Positions 44,944-52,685 of a DNA stretch of 64,000 bases are shown piece after piece; the stretch's first letter is position 1; each line of letters begins with the position of its first letter. Under the pieces are notes generated by a model. It did no database searches and was not told the DNA's origin. It saw only the letters and a list, made by a program, of their open reading frames with translations. Location: assembly GCF_004087915.1 (NCBI RefSeq), contig NZ_CP035108.1:558001-622000 (forward strand), read 5' to 3'. A program made the translations under genes and the position numbers. The stretch comes from Geovibrio thiophilus (GTDB lineage Bacteria; Chrysiogenota; Deferribacteres; Deferribacterales; Geovibrionaceae).

Positions 44944-45690
44944 ATGTCCGAAAAGAAAAAGTCCTGCGACTGTGAAAAGGGCTCCCCTAAGTGGATGACC
45001 ACTTTCACTGACATGAACATGCTTCTGCTTACATTCTTCGTTCTGCTTGTTTCCATGTCGACGCTGGATAAAAAGAAAATTCTCGAATCCCTCGGTTCGT
45101 TTCAGGGTTCATCCGGTCTCCTAAGCGGAAGCCGCAATGAAGTGAGCGCTCAGAACATAATGACCCGAATCAACGTAATTGACCAGACAGGGAGTTCAAA
45201 CGCACAGACAGCGGAAACCCTTCGTGATTATGTCAAATCCGCAAACCTCTCCGATGTTGTCAGCGTCATAGAAACCAAAAAGGGTGTCTCCATAAGAGTT
45301 CTGGATTCTCTGCTTTTTGCCCCGGGCAGTGCGGATGTTCAGGGTGAAGCAATACCATTTCTAAGAAAAGTGGGAACAGTTATAGTTGACTCTCCGTATT
45401 ACACTCATGTAGAAGGGCATACGGATGACACGCCTTCCCGTTCGGCACGATTTCCTTCCAACTGGGAACTTTCGACAGCCAGATCAGTCTCTGTGGTGCG
45501 CTTTCTGATTACCGAAGGAGTCAACCCTCAGAGCCTTTCGGCGGGAGGGTTCGGAGAGTTTCATCCTCTTCTGCCCAATATCACTGATGAGAACAGGGCA
45601 AGAAACCGCAGGGTTGAGATAAACCTTGTGAGCCCCGAATTTGCGGAAACCAATAAAAATATTTTTGAAGAAGACAACGGAGGACAGTAA
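44944..45690 (+). CDS. motB: Flagellar motor stator protein MotB
   Basis: 248 residues. A short basic N-terminus is followed by one transmembrane helix carrying the ion-binding aspartate, Asp23, in TFTDMNMLLLTFFVLLVS. A C-terminal OmpA-like peptidoglycan-binding domain (about 120-235) has VEGHTDDTPS and NRRVEINLV. The stop overlaps the fliL start (TAATG). Coupling ion (H+ or Na+) cannot be decided here. Confidence 0.95.
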   Translation: MSEKKKSCDCEKGSPKWMTTFTDMNMLLLTFFVLLVSMSTLDKKKILESLGSFQGSSGLLSGSRNEVSAQNIMTRINVIDQTGSSNAQTAETLRDYVKSANLSDVVSVIETKKGVSIRVLDSLLFAPGSADVQGEAIPFLRKVGTVIVDSPYYTHVEGHTDDTPSRSARFPSNWELSTARSVSVVRFLITEGVNPQSLSAGGFGEFHPLLPNITDENRARNRRVEINLVSPEFAETNKNIFEEDNGGQ

Positions 45691-46211
45691 TGGCGGCAGA
45701 CGAAAAAGACACCCAACCGGAGCAGGGAGGGAAGAAAAAGTCTAAACTCAAACTGATCATTATTATTCTCCTTCTGCTTGTGCTTCTCGGCGGAGGCGGA
45801 GCGGCTTATTTCCTTTTCCTTAAGCCTAATCCCAATCAGGCAGCCCAGCCTGCGGCGGCTGCTTCTGCCGCTCCTGAAGCGGCTCCGAGCGAAGCAATCG
45901 CTCAGATAGGCGAGCTTTACCCTCTGGAATCCTTTGTGGTCAACCTTGCAGACCCCGGAGGAACCAGATACCTGCGCGTCACTCTTCAGATTGAGCTTAC
46001 CGCCGTAAAAGGTCTTAAAGAAGAAATAGATAAGCGTGTTCCTCAGATCAGGGACGCGATAATAACCATACTTTCATCCAAGCGATATGAGGAGATAAAC
46101 TCCGCGCAGGGCAAGATGATAATGAAACAGCAGATTATGAGGAGAATAAATTCTCTCCTCGCCGCAGGGCAGATCGCCAATGTTTATGTTACCGAATTTG
46201 TTATCCAGTAA
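45690..46211 (+). CDS. fliL: Flagellar basal-body protein FliL
   Basis: 173 residues. One transmembrane helix (about 24-45, LIIIILLLLVLLGGGGAAYF) follows a Lys-rich cytoplasmic tail. An Ala/Pro linker comes next, then the periplasmic FliL domain (about 70-173, YPLESFVVNLADPGGTRYL). FliL rings the stators and supports torque. Translationally coupled to motB by a one-base overlap. Confidence 0.93.
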   Translation: MAADEKDTQPEQGGKKKSKLKLIIIILLLLVLLGGGGAAYFLFLKPNPNQAAQPAAAASAAPEAAPSEAIAQIGELYPLESFVVNLADPGGTRYLRVTLQIELTAVKGLKEEIDKRVPQIRDAIITILSSKRYEEINSAQGKMIMKQQIMRRINSLLAAGQIANVYVTEFVIQ

Positions 46212-46221
46212 GAGGGCTTTG

Positions 46222-46503
46222 ATGATAGAGCATGCGAGAAACCAGTTCGGTGAGGTTCTTTTTGACATAAGAGTCGAGCTGGGGCGTAAAAAAGTGTCCG
46301 TAAGGGAAATGCTGAACTGGGAGAAGGGAACTATCCTCAAGTTCAACAAGACCTCCGGCGAACCGGTGGATTTCCTTGTGAATAACAAGCCCCTCGCCCT
46401 CGGTGAAGTGATGGTTCTTGATGACAGGTTTGCTATACGTATCACAGAGATATTGGACAAGGAAAAACTCACCGAAATGTACAAAGACGGAATCTATGGC
46501 TAA
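46222..46503 (+). CDS. fliN: Flagellar motor switch protein FliN (short)
   Basis: 93 residues, essentially the SpoA (type III secretion C-ring) domain alone: LFDIRVELGRKKVSVREML, GEPVDFLVNNKPLALGEV and DDRFAIRITEIL. FliN builds the cytoplasmic switch ring with FliM (not seen here). ATG 46222 has AGAGGG upstream; a longer frame starting in fliL is unlikely. It overlaps fliO by 8 bases. Confidence 0.93.
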   Translation: MIEHARNQFGEVLFDIRVELGRKKVSVREMLNWEKGTILKFNKTSGEPVDFLVNNKPLALGEVMVLDDRFAIRITEILDKEKLTEMYKDGIYG

Positions 46504-47281
46504 AATCCGGCTCTTAACCGCCGCTTTTTTGTTTTTTTTATGCTCATTCTCCGCTAATGCGGCGGCAGTCAAATCGGAGCTCACGGACAACTCCCTGAGG
46601 ATCAGTATTCAGTTTGAAAAAGGCTATTCCGATGTAAACATCATAAAGCTTGATAAATCATACATAATCAGCTTCCAGACCGTGGAGGAGGCTGTTTATT
46701 CAGAGGAGTTCTGGGATTCTCCCGCCTCTCAGGCATACATACATTCCGAAGGTGACAGGAAAAAGCTCATAGTGGATTTTGAAACAGCCGCTGAGGAGCC
46801 GAAGGTGGAAACAGCGGAGAAGGGGCTTGATGTCACCTTCTCCTTCGCAGCCGCTCCCGCAGTCCCTTCCGCCACCGGACCCGGAGCCTACGTCAGGATG
46901 GTGACGGGGCTTGCCGTTGTTGTTGTGATAATTCTCGTCATATACTGGCTTACCCGCAGGATGCTTTCCCGCAGGGTGCTCTCGGAGCTGCCGGGCTCGG
47001 GCAGGCTTCTCGGCAAGGTTGACCTTGAGATACGCAAGAGCCTGTTTTTTTATGAGCTGGGGGACGCGGTCTACATTTTCGGCGTTACGGATATGTCTGT
47101 TAATTTAATTGAAAAAGTCACGGACGAAGCGGAAGTGCATAAGATAAAATCAGGCTTCGCGAGGAAGGGCGAGTTCGGTTCATACCTGAACTTCTTCTCC
47201 AAGGGTTCTGATGTTAAGACTGATCTTGACGCCTCAAGAAACATAATCAGGGAGAAACTGAAATCAATAAAAAAACGCTGA
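46496..47281 (+). CDS. fliO: Flagellar export apparatus protein FliO
   Basis: 261 residues. A signal peptide (MAKIRLLTAAFLFFLCSF, cleaved near ANAA) precedes a periplasmic beta-rich AMIN-like segment (about 25-125). One transmembrane helix (about 140-160, VTGLAVVVVIILVIYWL) leads to the cytoplasmic FliO domain (LSRRVLSELPGSGRLLGKV). FliO helps assemble the FliP ring. The gene ends with a seven-A run just before its stop, where the fliP frame begins. Confidence 0.85.
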   Translation: MAKIRLLTAAFLFFLCSFSANAAAVKSELTDNSLRISIQFEKGYSDVNIIKLDKSYIISFQTVEEAVYSEEFWDSPASQAYIHSEGDRKKLIVDFETAAEEPKVETAEKGLDVTFSFAAAPAVPSATGPGAYVRMVTGLAVVVVIILVIYWLTRRMLSRRVLSELPGSGRLLGKVDLEIRKSLFFYELGDAVYIFGVTDMSVNLIEKVTDEAEVHKIKSGFARKGEFGSYLNFFSKGSDVKTDLDASRNIIREKLKSIKKR

Positions 47282-47295
47282 TTTTCACCCTTTTC

Positions 47296-48012
47296 ATGCT
47301 TCTGGCTCCTCTTGGCGCCATAGCCGCAGATCCGATCCCGTTCCCCGCTTTCCGGTTCGGGCTTGAGGCGGCGCAGAATCCTGATGACGTCGCAATTACG
47401 CTTCAGATCATCTTCTTTATAACCATAGTTACCCTTGCACCCTCAATTCTCATACTCATGACCTCTTTTACGAGGATACTAATAGTATTCTCTTTTCTCA
47501 GAACAGCAATGGGTACGCAGCAGATGCCCCCTAATCAGGTTCTGGTGGGGCTTGCGCTGTTTCTTACCTTTTTCATAATGACTCCTGTTTTCAATCAGGC
47601 GTATGAGAAGGGGCTCCAGCCCTATTTCGCGGAGGAGATGGGGTTCGCGGAAATGCTCACCGAAGCGAAAAAGCCCTTCCGCGAATTTATGCTTAAAAAC
47701 ACTCGCAAGAAAGATATGCGCATGTTTATAGATATAGCAGGCGGTGAAAAGCCGAAAACAGTAGATGATATTCCCGATTTCGTTCTGCTTTCCTCATTTG
47801 TTGTCAGTGAGCTGCAAACCGCTTTCCAGATGGGCTTCCTGCTGTTTCTGCCGTTTCTTATCATTGATTTTGTGGTGGCGAGCGTGCTTCTGTCAATGGG
47901 TATGATGATGCTGCCGCCTGTGATGATCTCCGTTCCGTTCAAGATACTTCTGTTCGTTCTTGTGGACGGCTGGGGGCTGATAGTCTCATCACTTATAAAA
48001 AGTTTTATGTAG
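47296..48012 (+). CDS. fliP: Flagellar export gate protein FliP
   Basis: 238 residues from ATG 47296. Signatures ILMTSFTRILIVFSFLRTAMG, in part, and MLPPVMISVPFKILLFVLVDGW identify FliP, a core part of the FliPQR export gate. The ATG removes the positively charged start of an expected signal peptide and has no ribosome-binding site. In the same frame upstream, NKKTLIFTLFMLLAPLGAIA would form a perfect signal sequence and AGGGAG (47249-47254) lies 8 bases before an ATC codon at 47263. The true start may therefore be 47263 (AUC) or entry may occur by a -1 shift from fliO. Confidence 0.9.
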   Translation: MLLAPLGAIAADPIPFPAFRFGLEAAQNPDDVAITLQIIFFITIVTLAPSILILMTSFTRILIVFSFLRTAMGTQQMPPNQVLVGLALFLTFFIMTPVFNQAYEKGLQPYFAEEMGFAEMLTEAKKPFREFMLKNTRKKDMRMFIDIAGGEKPKTVDDIPDFVLLSSFVVSELQTAFQMGFLLFLPFLIIDFVVASVLLSMGMMMLPPVMISVPFKILLFVLVDGWGLIVSSLIKSFM

Positions 48013-48036
48013 TGCTTGAGCCAAGGCTGGTGAAAA

Positions 48037-48309
48037 ATGACTTCTGATACTGTAATAGCTCTTCTTTCCGATGCTCTTAAGATGGCGCTGCTCATAGCTT
48101 CGCCCATGCTTATTTTCGGTCTTGCAGTCGGGCTTGTCGTCAGTATATTCCAGTCTGTAACGCAGATTCAGGAAATGACCCTTTCATTCATTCCGAAAAT
48201 AGTCGCGGTGGTTGTGGCTGTGATAGTTTTTGCCCCGTGGATGCTTCAGAAAATGGTTTCCTACAGCGCCTCTATCTTCGGCAATCTCCATATGTATATC
48301 GGAAAATAA
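48037..48309 (+). CDS. fliQ: Flagellar export gate protein FliQ
   Basis: 90 residues, two long transmembrane helices with the conserved ASPMLIFGLAVGLVVSIFQS and TQIQEMTLSFIPKIV segments. It assembles with FliP and FliR. The flagellar run ends here: murI follows tail-to-tail after a single base, so fliR, flhB and flhA must be elsewhere. Confidence 0.96.
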   Translation: MTSDTVIALLSDALKMALLIASPMLIFGLAVGLVVSIFQSVTQIQEMTLSFIPKIVAVVVAVIVFAPWMLQKMVSYSASIFGNLHMYIGK

Positions 48310-48310
48310 C

Positions 48311-49081
48311 TCAGCCGAGGCTTATTATCTCCGCAGGCGCACCTGAGGCGAGTTCGTTCCGCAGTATTTCCATCGCCGGCGATTCGTCAGTGAAGAACAG
48401 CTTTCTCACGCTTTTTCCCGATGTATTCAGACCGCTTCTTATCAGATGCTCTATTATTACTTCCGATGAATCCACAATGCTGAACTGAGGATAAAGTCTG
48501 GTTATGGTATTTTTGAGGAGAGGATAGTGGGTGCAGCCCAGAACGAGTGTGTCTATCCCTTTTTTGCTGAGTTCCTCCAGATACATCTTCACGGCGAGCT
48601 CCGCTATAGGGCTTTCCGTCATCATTTCCTCAACAATGGGAACAAACAGCGGACAGGCGTTTTCGTATATATCGAGCTCAATTTCAGACATGGTTTCCAG
48701 TGCCGCGCGGTATGAGCCGCTGCGTATGGTTGCTCTGGTGCCTATAACGCCTATTTTCCCTTTTTTGGAGACTCTCAGAGCCTGCTCCGCACCGGGAAGC
48801 ACAACACCTGTGACGGGAACATGAAATTTTTCGGAAATTATGTCAACAGCGTAGGATGAGGCTGTGTTGCAGGCTATTACGATAGCTTCGGCGCCGCATT
48901 TTGTAATGAGGTATTCGGCGCATTCCAGACTGTAGCTGATTATGGTTTCCCGGGATTTGCCGCCGTAGGGCACTCTGGCTGTGTCGCCGAGGTAGTAGAT
49001 GTCCAGTGCGGGAAAATGCTCCGCAATGGATTTAAAAACCGTGAGTCCGCCGATTCCTGAGTCAAAAACGCCTATAGCCAT
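48311..49081 (-). CDS. murI: Glutamate racemase
   Basis: 256 residues. It makes D-glutamate for peptidoglycan. The two catalytic cysteines are Cys71 in VIACNTASS and Cys183 in VLGCTHYPLL; the N-terminal GVFDSGIGGLTV is typical. ATG 49081 was preferred to an upstream TTG (MRYKVRMAIG). It is convergent with fliQ, one base apart, with no terminator between them. Confidence 0.96.
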   Translation of the reverse strand: MAIGVFDSGIGGLTVFKSIAEHFPALDIYYLGDTARVPYGGKSRETIISYSLECAEYLITKCGAEAIVIACNTASSYAVDIISEKFHVPVTGVVLPGAEQALRVSKKGKIGVIGTRATIRSGSYRAALETMSEIELDIYENACPLFVPIVEEMMTESPIAELAVKMYLEELSKKGIDTLVLGCTHYPLLKNTITRLYPQFSIVDSSEVIIEHLIRSGLNTSGKSVRKLFFTDESPAMEILRNELASGAPAEIISLG

Positions 49082-49280
49082 TCGGACTTTATACCTCAAA
49101 GATTTATGTTCGGCAATAGACGCTTTGGGAGCGCTTAACTTATTTTTGCATCCGTCAGTAAGTAATCCGGTATGATTAAAACAACAAAATAATTTATTTG
49201 ATTTAACCTTTTCTCATCTCAGGATATTATAGATTAAGTATTAAAATTACACAGAAAGAAGTATTTTTTTCTGATTTATT

Positions 49281-49308
49281 TTTACCTTCGCTTGTCTTAT
49301 GATATAAT
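49281..49308 (+). promoter_or_regulatory. Candidate promoter of the 100-residue orphan gene
   Basis: TTTACC (49281-49286), 16-base spacer and a perfect TATAAT (49303-49308) in the AT-rich gap 49082-49408. Nothing else is recognisable in that 327-base gap. Confidence 0.5.
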
Positions 49309-49408
49309 ATGAAATACGCAGCGGAGAGTCGCTTTATTTAAACTGCTGATATTTAGCTGGTTTATTCAGTTTACATACAGGCGCTAATTTTATTACGGAG
49401 TTGACTTG

Positions 49409-49708
49409 ATGTATATCAAGCTGTTTTTAGGTGAAAAAACGGCTCCGGGAGTTTTCAGTTTTGATTATACCAAAGAGTTTATCCGATCCTGCGGAAAGGA
49501 TGAGTTTGAAGAGAAACTGAAATTTGCAGATCTTTCATTTGTGGATTCTCCCGAAGCTTTTATGAAGGCTGTTTCCGATGCTGTGGACGAGGCTATGGAT
49601 AACGAGTTTAAGGCAAGCGAGGTTTACAGGGCAGGCAGATGCCCTGAGACGGGCAAGGTTTGCTATATTTGTGTGAATATTGAGGATTACGAAGAAAAAA
49701 CTGCCTGA
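49409..49708 (+). CDS. Conserved-looking small protein of unknown function
   Basis: 99 residues, soluble and acidic, with no signal peptide. It begins MYIKLFLGEKTAPGVF. A helical middle rich in Asp/Glu is followed by two cysteines spaced CPETGKVC, and then YICVNIEDY. GGAG lies 9 bases upstream of the ATG and a good promoter precedes it, so it is a real gene. I recognise no family. It is convergent with the HD-GYP gene. Confidence 0.65.
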   Translation: MYIKLFLGEKTAPGVFSFDYTKEFIRSCGKDEFEEKLKFADLSFVDSPEAFMKAVSDAVDEAMDNEFKASEVYRAGRCPETGKVCYICVNIEDYEEKTA

Positions 49709-49731
49709 GACCGCATTTTCGGTAAAAGCGG

Positions 49732-50988
49732 TCAGGCTTCCATGACAGCGTTTTTAAAACGTTTAGCGAACCTGTCAAGCTCCTGCTCGCTGTTTATTGC
49801 GTGCTGTTTCGGGTTAATGGACGAAACTATGGTTTTCAGAGGCTTCATTGTCTTCAGATCATAGCGGGCAAGATCAAATATATGTGATTTTTCGAGCTTT
49901 TCTCTTTTTTCATCTGTAACTACCAGAACCTTCGGACGGGTCAGATCTTTTCTGTTCGGTTCAAGTATTACGGCTATTTCGCCGGAATCAAGCATCACGA
50001 GGGTTCCCACCGGATATATGCCGATTGTGTTGATGAAGAACTTTACCAGTGTCTCATTAAAATGCTTGCCAGACCAGCTGAAAAGGATTTTCAGCGCTTC
50101 TGACGGCGTTCTTTCGTGGTTGTAGGTCTTCTTGCTGGTGATGGCATCATAAACATCGGCGATGGAGACGATCTTTGTGATATTGCTTATCTGTCTCTCG
50201 GATAAGCCCAGCGGGTAGCCGCTTCCGTCCGATTTTTCGTGATGCTGGAGAGCTGTCATCGCTGTCTCGGAGGGGAGGCGGTCGTTTGCGGTAAGCATTT
50301 TATAGCCGTATTCCGGATGCCTTTTTATCTCGGTATATTCATCGTCAGTGAGCTTCCCGGGCTTGTGTATGATGCTGCCGCTGATTCTCGCCATGCCGAC
50401 ATCATGCAGAAGTCCGCTGAGACATATGGTTTTGAGCTCATCAGCGGATTTTCCGAGCCGCTTCCCCAGAGCAAGGGAAATCACAGCGACATTCAGAGAG
50501 TGGCTGTAGGTGTAGTCGTCCTGATTTTTCAGATGAGTCATGGCTGTGAAAATGCCGGGCTTGTGGCTGCTGACCTCTACCAGTTCAGAGGTTATTTCCT
50601 CTGCCGTGCGGGAATCGATTTTTCCGCTCTGTCTGAGACCTTCGAGGAGTTCCCGCGCCTTGCAGCGTATGTTTTCAAATATCGCGCGCGCCTGAATTAT
50701 GTCGCTGATTGCAGGGGAGGAATCGATGAGAAAGTAGTCTGAGGTTTCAACGGAGCTGTCCATCATCGCTGTGAGTCTGTCGGTGAGTTCGCCTTCTTTA
50801 TCTTCCTCAGCGTCCTTTTCTTCCAGAATGTATATGTATGATACACCGGAGTTTTTGAGAACATTAACGGAGCGCGGGTCTGTAAGTTCTTTATCAAAGA
50901 AAGGGAAATGCAGCCCGTCCTTTTCGGTGCGGGTCACTGTCATCCCTGTTTTAAGTTCGGAAATATGTATCCTGCGTTCAATTTTCAT
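49732..50988 (-). CDS. HD-GYP cyclic-di-GMP phosphodiesterase
   Basis: 418 residues. An N-terminal DUF3391-type segment (about 1-90) precedes the HD-GYP domain (about 145-320) with the metal motif His195-Asp196 in LLHDVGMARI and the diagnostic HHEKSDGSGYPLGL (249-262). A C-terminal beta-rich extension (about 325-418) follows. The protein should hydrolyse c-di-GMP in the cytoplasm and so promote motility over attachment; pilus and flagellar genes surround it. All catalytic residues are present. Confidence 0.93.
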   Translation of the reverse strand: MKIERRIHISELKTGMTVTRTEKDGLHFPFFDKELTDPRSVNVLKNSGVSYIYILEEKDAEEDKEGELTDRLTAMMDSSVETSDYFLIDSSPAISDIIQARAIFENIRCKARELLEGLRQSGKIDSRTAEEITSELVEVSSHKPGIFTAMTHLKNQDDYTYSHSLNVAVISLALGKRLGKSADELKTICLSGLLHDVGMARISGSIIHKPGKLTDDEYTEIKRHPEYGYKMLTANDRLPSETAMTALQHHEKSDGSGYPLGLSERQISNITKIVSIADVYDAITSKKTYNHERTPSEALKILFSWSGKHFNETLVKFFINTIGIYPVGTLVMLDSGEIAVILEPNRKDLTRPKVLVVTDEKREKLEKSHIFDLARYDLKTMKPLKTIVSSINPKQHAINSEQELDRFAKRFKNAVMEA

Positions 50989-51293
50989 TCTGTGTTTCCG
51001 TGTGTGTATTACCGAATGATAACTTTAATTAATGAATAACACAATATAAACCATATGATTATTAACAAAAGGAATAATTAGCATTGTAGTGGTCATTTAT
51101 ATGTATTCGGGCGTCTCTGCGGTTTCTGCCTGTTAAGGCTGTACAGGTTCTCTTTTATGCGGGAAACAAATAAAAAGTCTGTTTTCTGTAGTAAATGCTG
51201 GCGTAACTGCGGCTAATTGGGTAAATTATAAGGATGTATAATAAATAGGCAGATGTTTAAGTTTCAGGCTATGCCTCTCTTTAGGAAACCCTC
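50989..51293. other. 305-base intergenic region with weak promoter-like sequences
   Basis: AT-rich spacer between the divergent HD-GYP and response-regulator genes. A TATAAT-like box lies at about 51236-51241, without a well-placed -35. CTGGC...GGCT around 51199-51215 has sigma-54 GG-N10-GC spacing but a poor -12. No gene, RNA or repeat recognised. Confidence 0.3.
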
Positions 51294-52685
51294 ATGAAGG
51301 ACAGAATCAGAATTTTAGTAATTGACGATGAAGAAAACATTTTATGGCTCTTCAAGGAAGGGCTGGAAGACGATAAAATAAGCGTGACAACAACCGGCAG
51401 CCACAAGGACGGCGAGATCATCCTCTCCGCCGGAGGGGTAAGCATCTGCTTTGTGGATCTTTTTCTCGGCGACAGCAACGGTATAGCCCTTGTCAGGGAG
51501 TGGTCAAAGATTTACCCCCATGTGCATTTCATCATAATGACAGCTCAGGATACTGGCTCCAACGTTATAGAAAGCATAAAATCCGGCGCGACAGACTTTT
51601 TTCCGAAACCGTTCGACCTTGCGGAGCTGAGAGCCAAGATCCTCAATCTTGCAGGTGATCACGGCGAAACCGAGGAAACCGAAAGCGCAAGCTACGACTT
51701 TGAGACCAAGAACCGTAAGATGCTTGAGATCTACAAGCTCATAGGCAAGATCTCCGGCGCTAATATAAATGTTCTTATATGCGGCGAATCCGGCACCGGC
51801 AAAGAAGTCATAGCCCACATGATTCACGAGATGAGCAACCGCAGCGGCAAGCCCTTTGTGCCGATCAATATGGCGGCTATCCCCTCTGATCTCATGGAGA
51901 GCGAGCTCTTCGGTCACTCCAAGGGCTCATTCACCGGCGCCGTTACGGACAAAAAGGGCAAGTTTGAGGAAGCCAACGGCGGAACAATCTTCCTTGATGA
52001 AATTTCCGAGATGGATTTCTCTCTTCAGTCCAAGCTGCTGAGAGTTATTCAGGAGAAAGAGATAAACCCTGTGGGTTCAAGCCGCACCGTAAAGCTGGAC
52101 ACCAGAATCATCGCCGCGTCAAACAAAAACCTTGAAGGGCTTGTGGAGAACGGGAAGTTCCGTGAGGATCTTTTCTACAGGCTGAATGTAGTCTCCATAG
52201 AGCTGCCGCCGCTCAGGGACAGGAAAGAGGACATACCCTATCTTGCCAACCATTTCCTGAGGAAGTACAGGAACATCAAGAACAGGGTGCTCAAAATCAG
52301 CGGCGAGGCTCTGGGTGCCATGGCTAAATACCGCTGGCAGGGCAACATCAGGGAGCTGGAAAATATTATCCAGTATGCCATAGTAAATACAGACACTGAT
52401 GAGGTGACCAAGCAGAGTCTGCCTCAGAAGCTTTTCAGCACAGCGCAGGAGAAGGATGCCTCCTGTCTGTCCGATGAGCTTTTCAAACTCGCCTCAAGCA
52501 TAGTGGAGGCGGAAACCCTTTCAGAGAGCTATAACGCCTTTGAAGAATATATGAAAATTGTGGAATATCCCCTTATGAGAGCAGTTCTGGAAAGAACGGA
52601 CGGCAATAAGTCTGTCTCGGCTAAGTTATTGGGAATAAACAGAAACACTTTACGCAAAAAAGCGAAGGAACACGGATTTGACTGA
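51294..52685 (+). CDS. Sigma-54-dependent response regulator (NtrC family)
   Basis: 463 residues. A receiver domain (1-120) has phospho-acceptor Asp55 in ICFVDLFLGD. The AAA+ activator domain (about 140-375) shows Walker A GESGTGKEV, the sigma-54 contact loop GSFTGAV (usual GAFTGA with Ala to Ser) and GGTIFLDEISEMD. A Fis-type helix-turn-helix is at 420-463 (GNKSVSAKLLGINRNTLRKKAK). It activates RpoN promoters; the hook operon upstream has a candidate one, but the link is only inference. No kinase is adjacent. Its end overlaps the TTG start of rnr. Confidence 0.93.
   Translation: MKDRIRILVIDDEENILWLFKEGLEDDKISVTTTGSHKDGEIILSAGGVSICFVDLFLGDSNGIALVREWSKIYPHVHFIIMTAQDTGSNVIESIKSGATDFFPKPFDLAELRAKILNLAGDHGETEETESASYDFETKNRKMLEIYKLIGKISGANINVLICGESGTGKEVIAHMIHEMSNRSGKPFVPINMAAIPSDLMESELFGHSKGSFTGAVTDKKGKFEEANGGTIFLDEISEMDFSLQSKLLRVIQEKEINPVGSSRTVKLDTRIIAASNKNLEGLVENGKFREDLFYRLNVVSIELPPLRDRKEDIPYLANHFLRKYRNIKNRVLKISGEALGAMAKYRWQGNIRELENIIQYAIVNTDTDEVTKQSLPQKLFSTAQEKDASCLSDELFKLASSIVEAETLSESYNAFEEYMKIVEYPLMRAVLERTDGNKSVSAKLLGINRNTLRKKAKEHGFD

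Noticed and set aside
51199-51215. Sigma-54 promoter before the response-regulator gene
   Set aside because: GG-N10-GC spacing is present but the -12 region (CGGCT) is poor and it lies about 80 bases from the gene; not enough to call.
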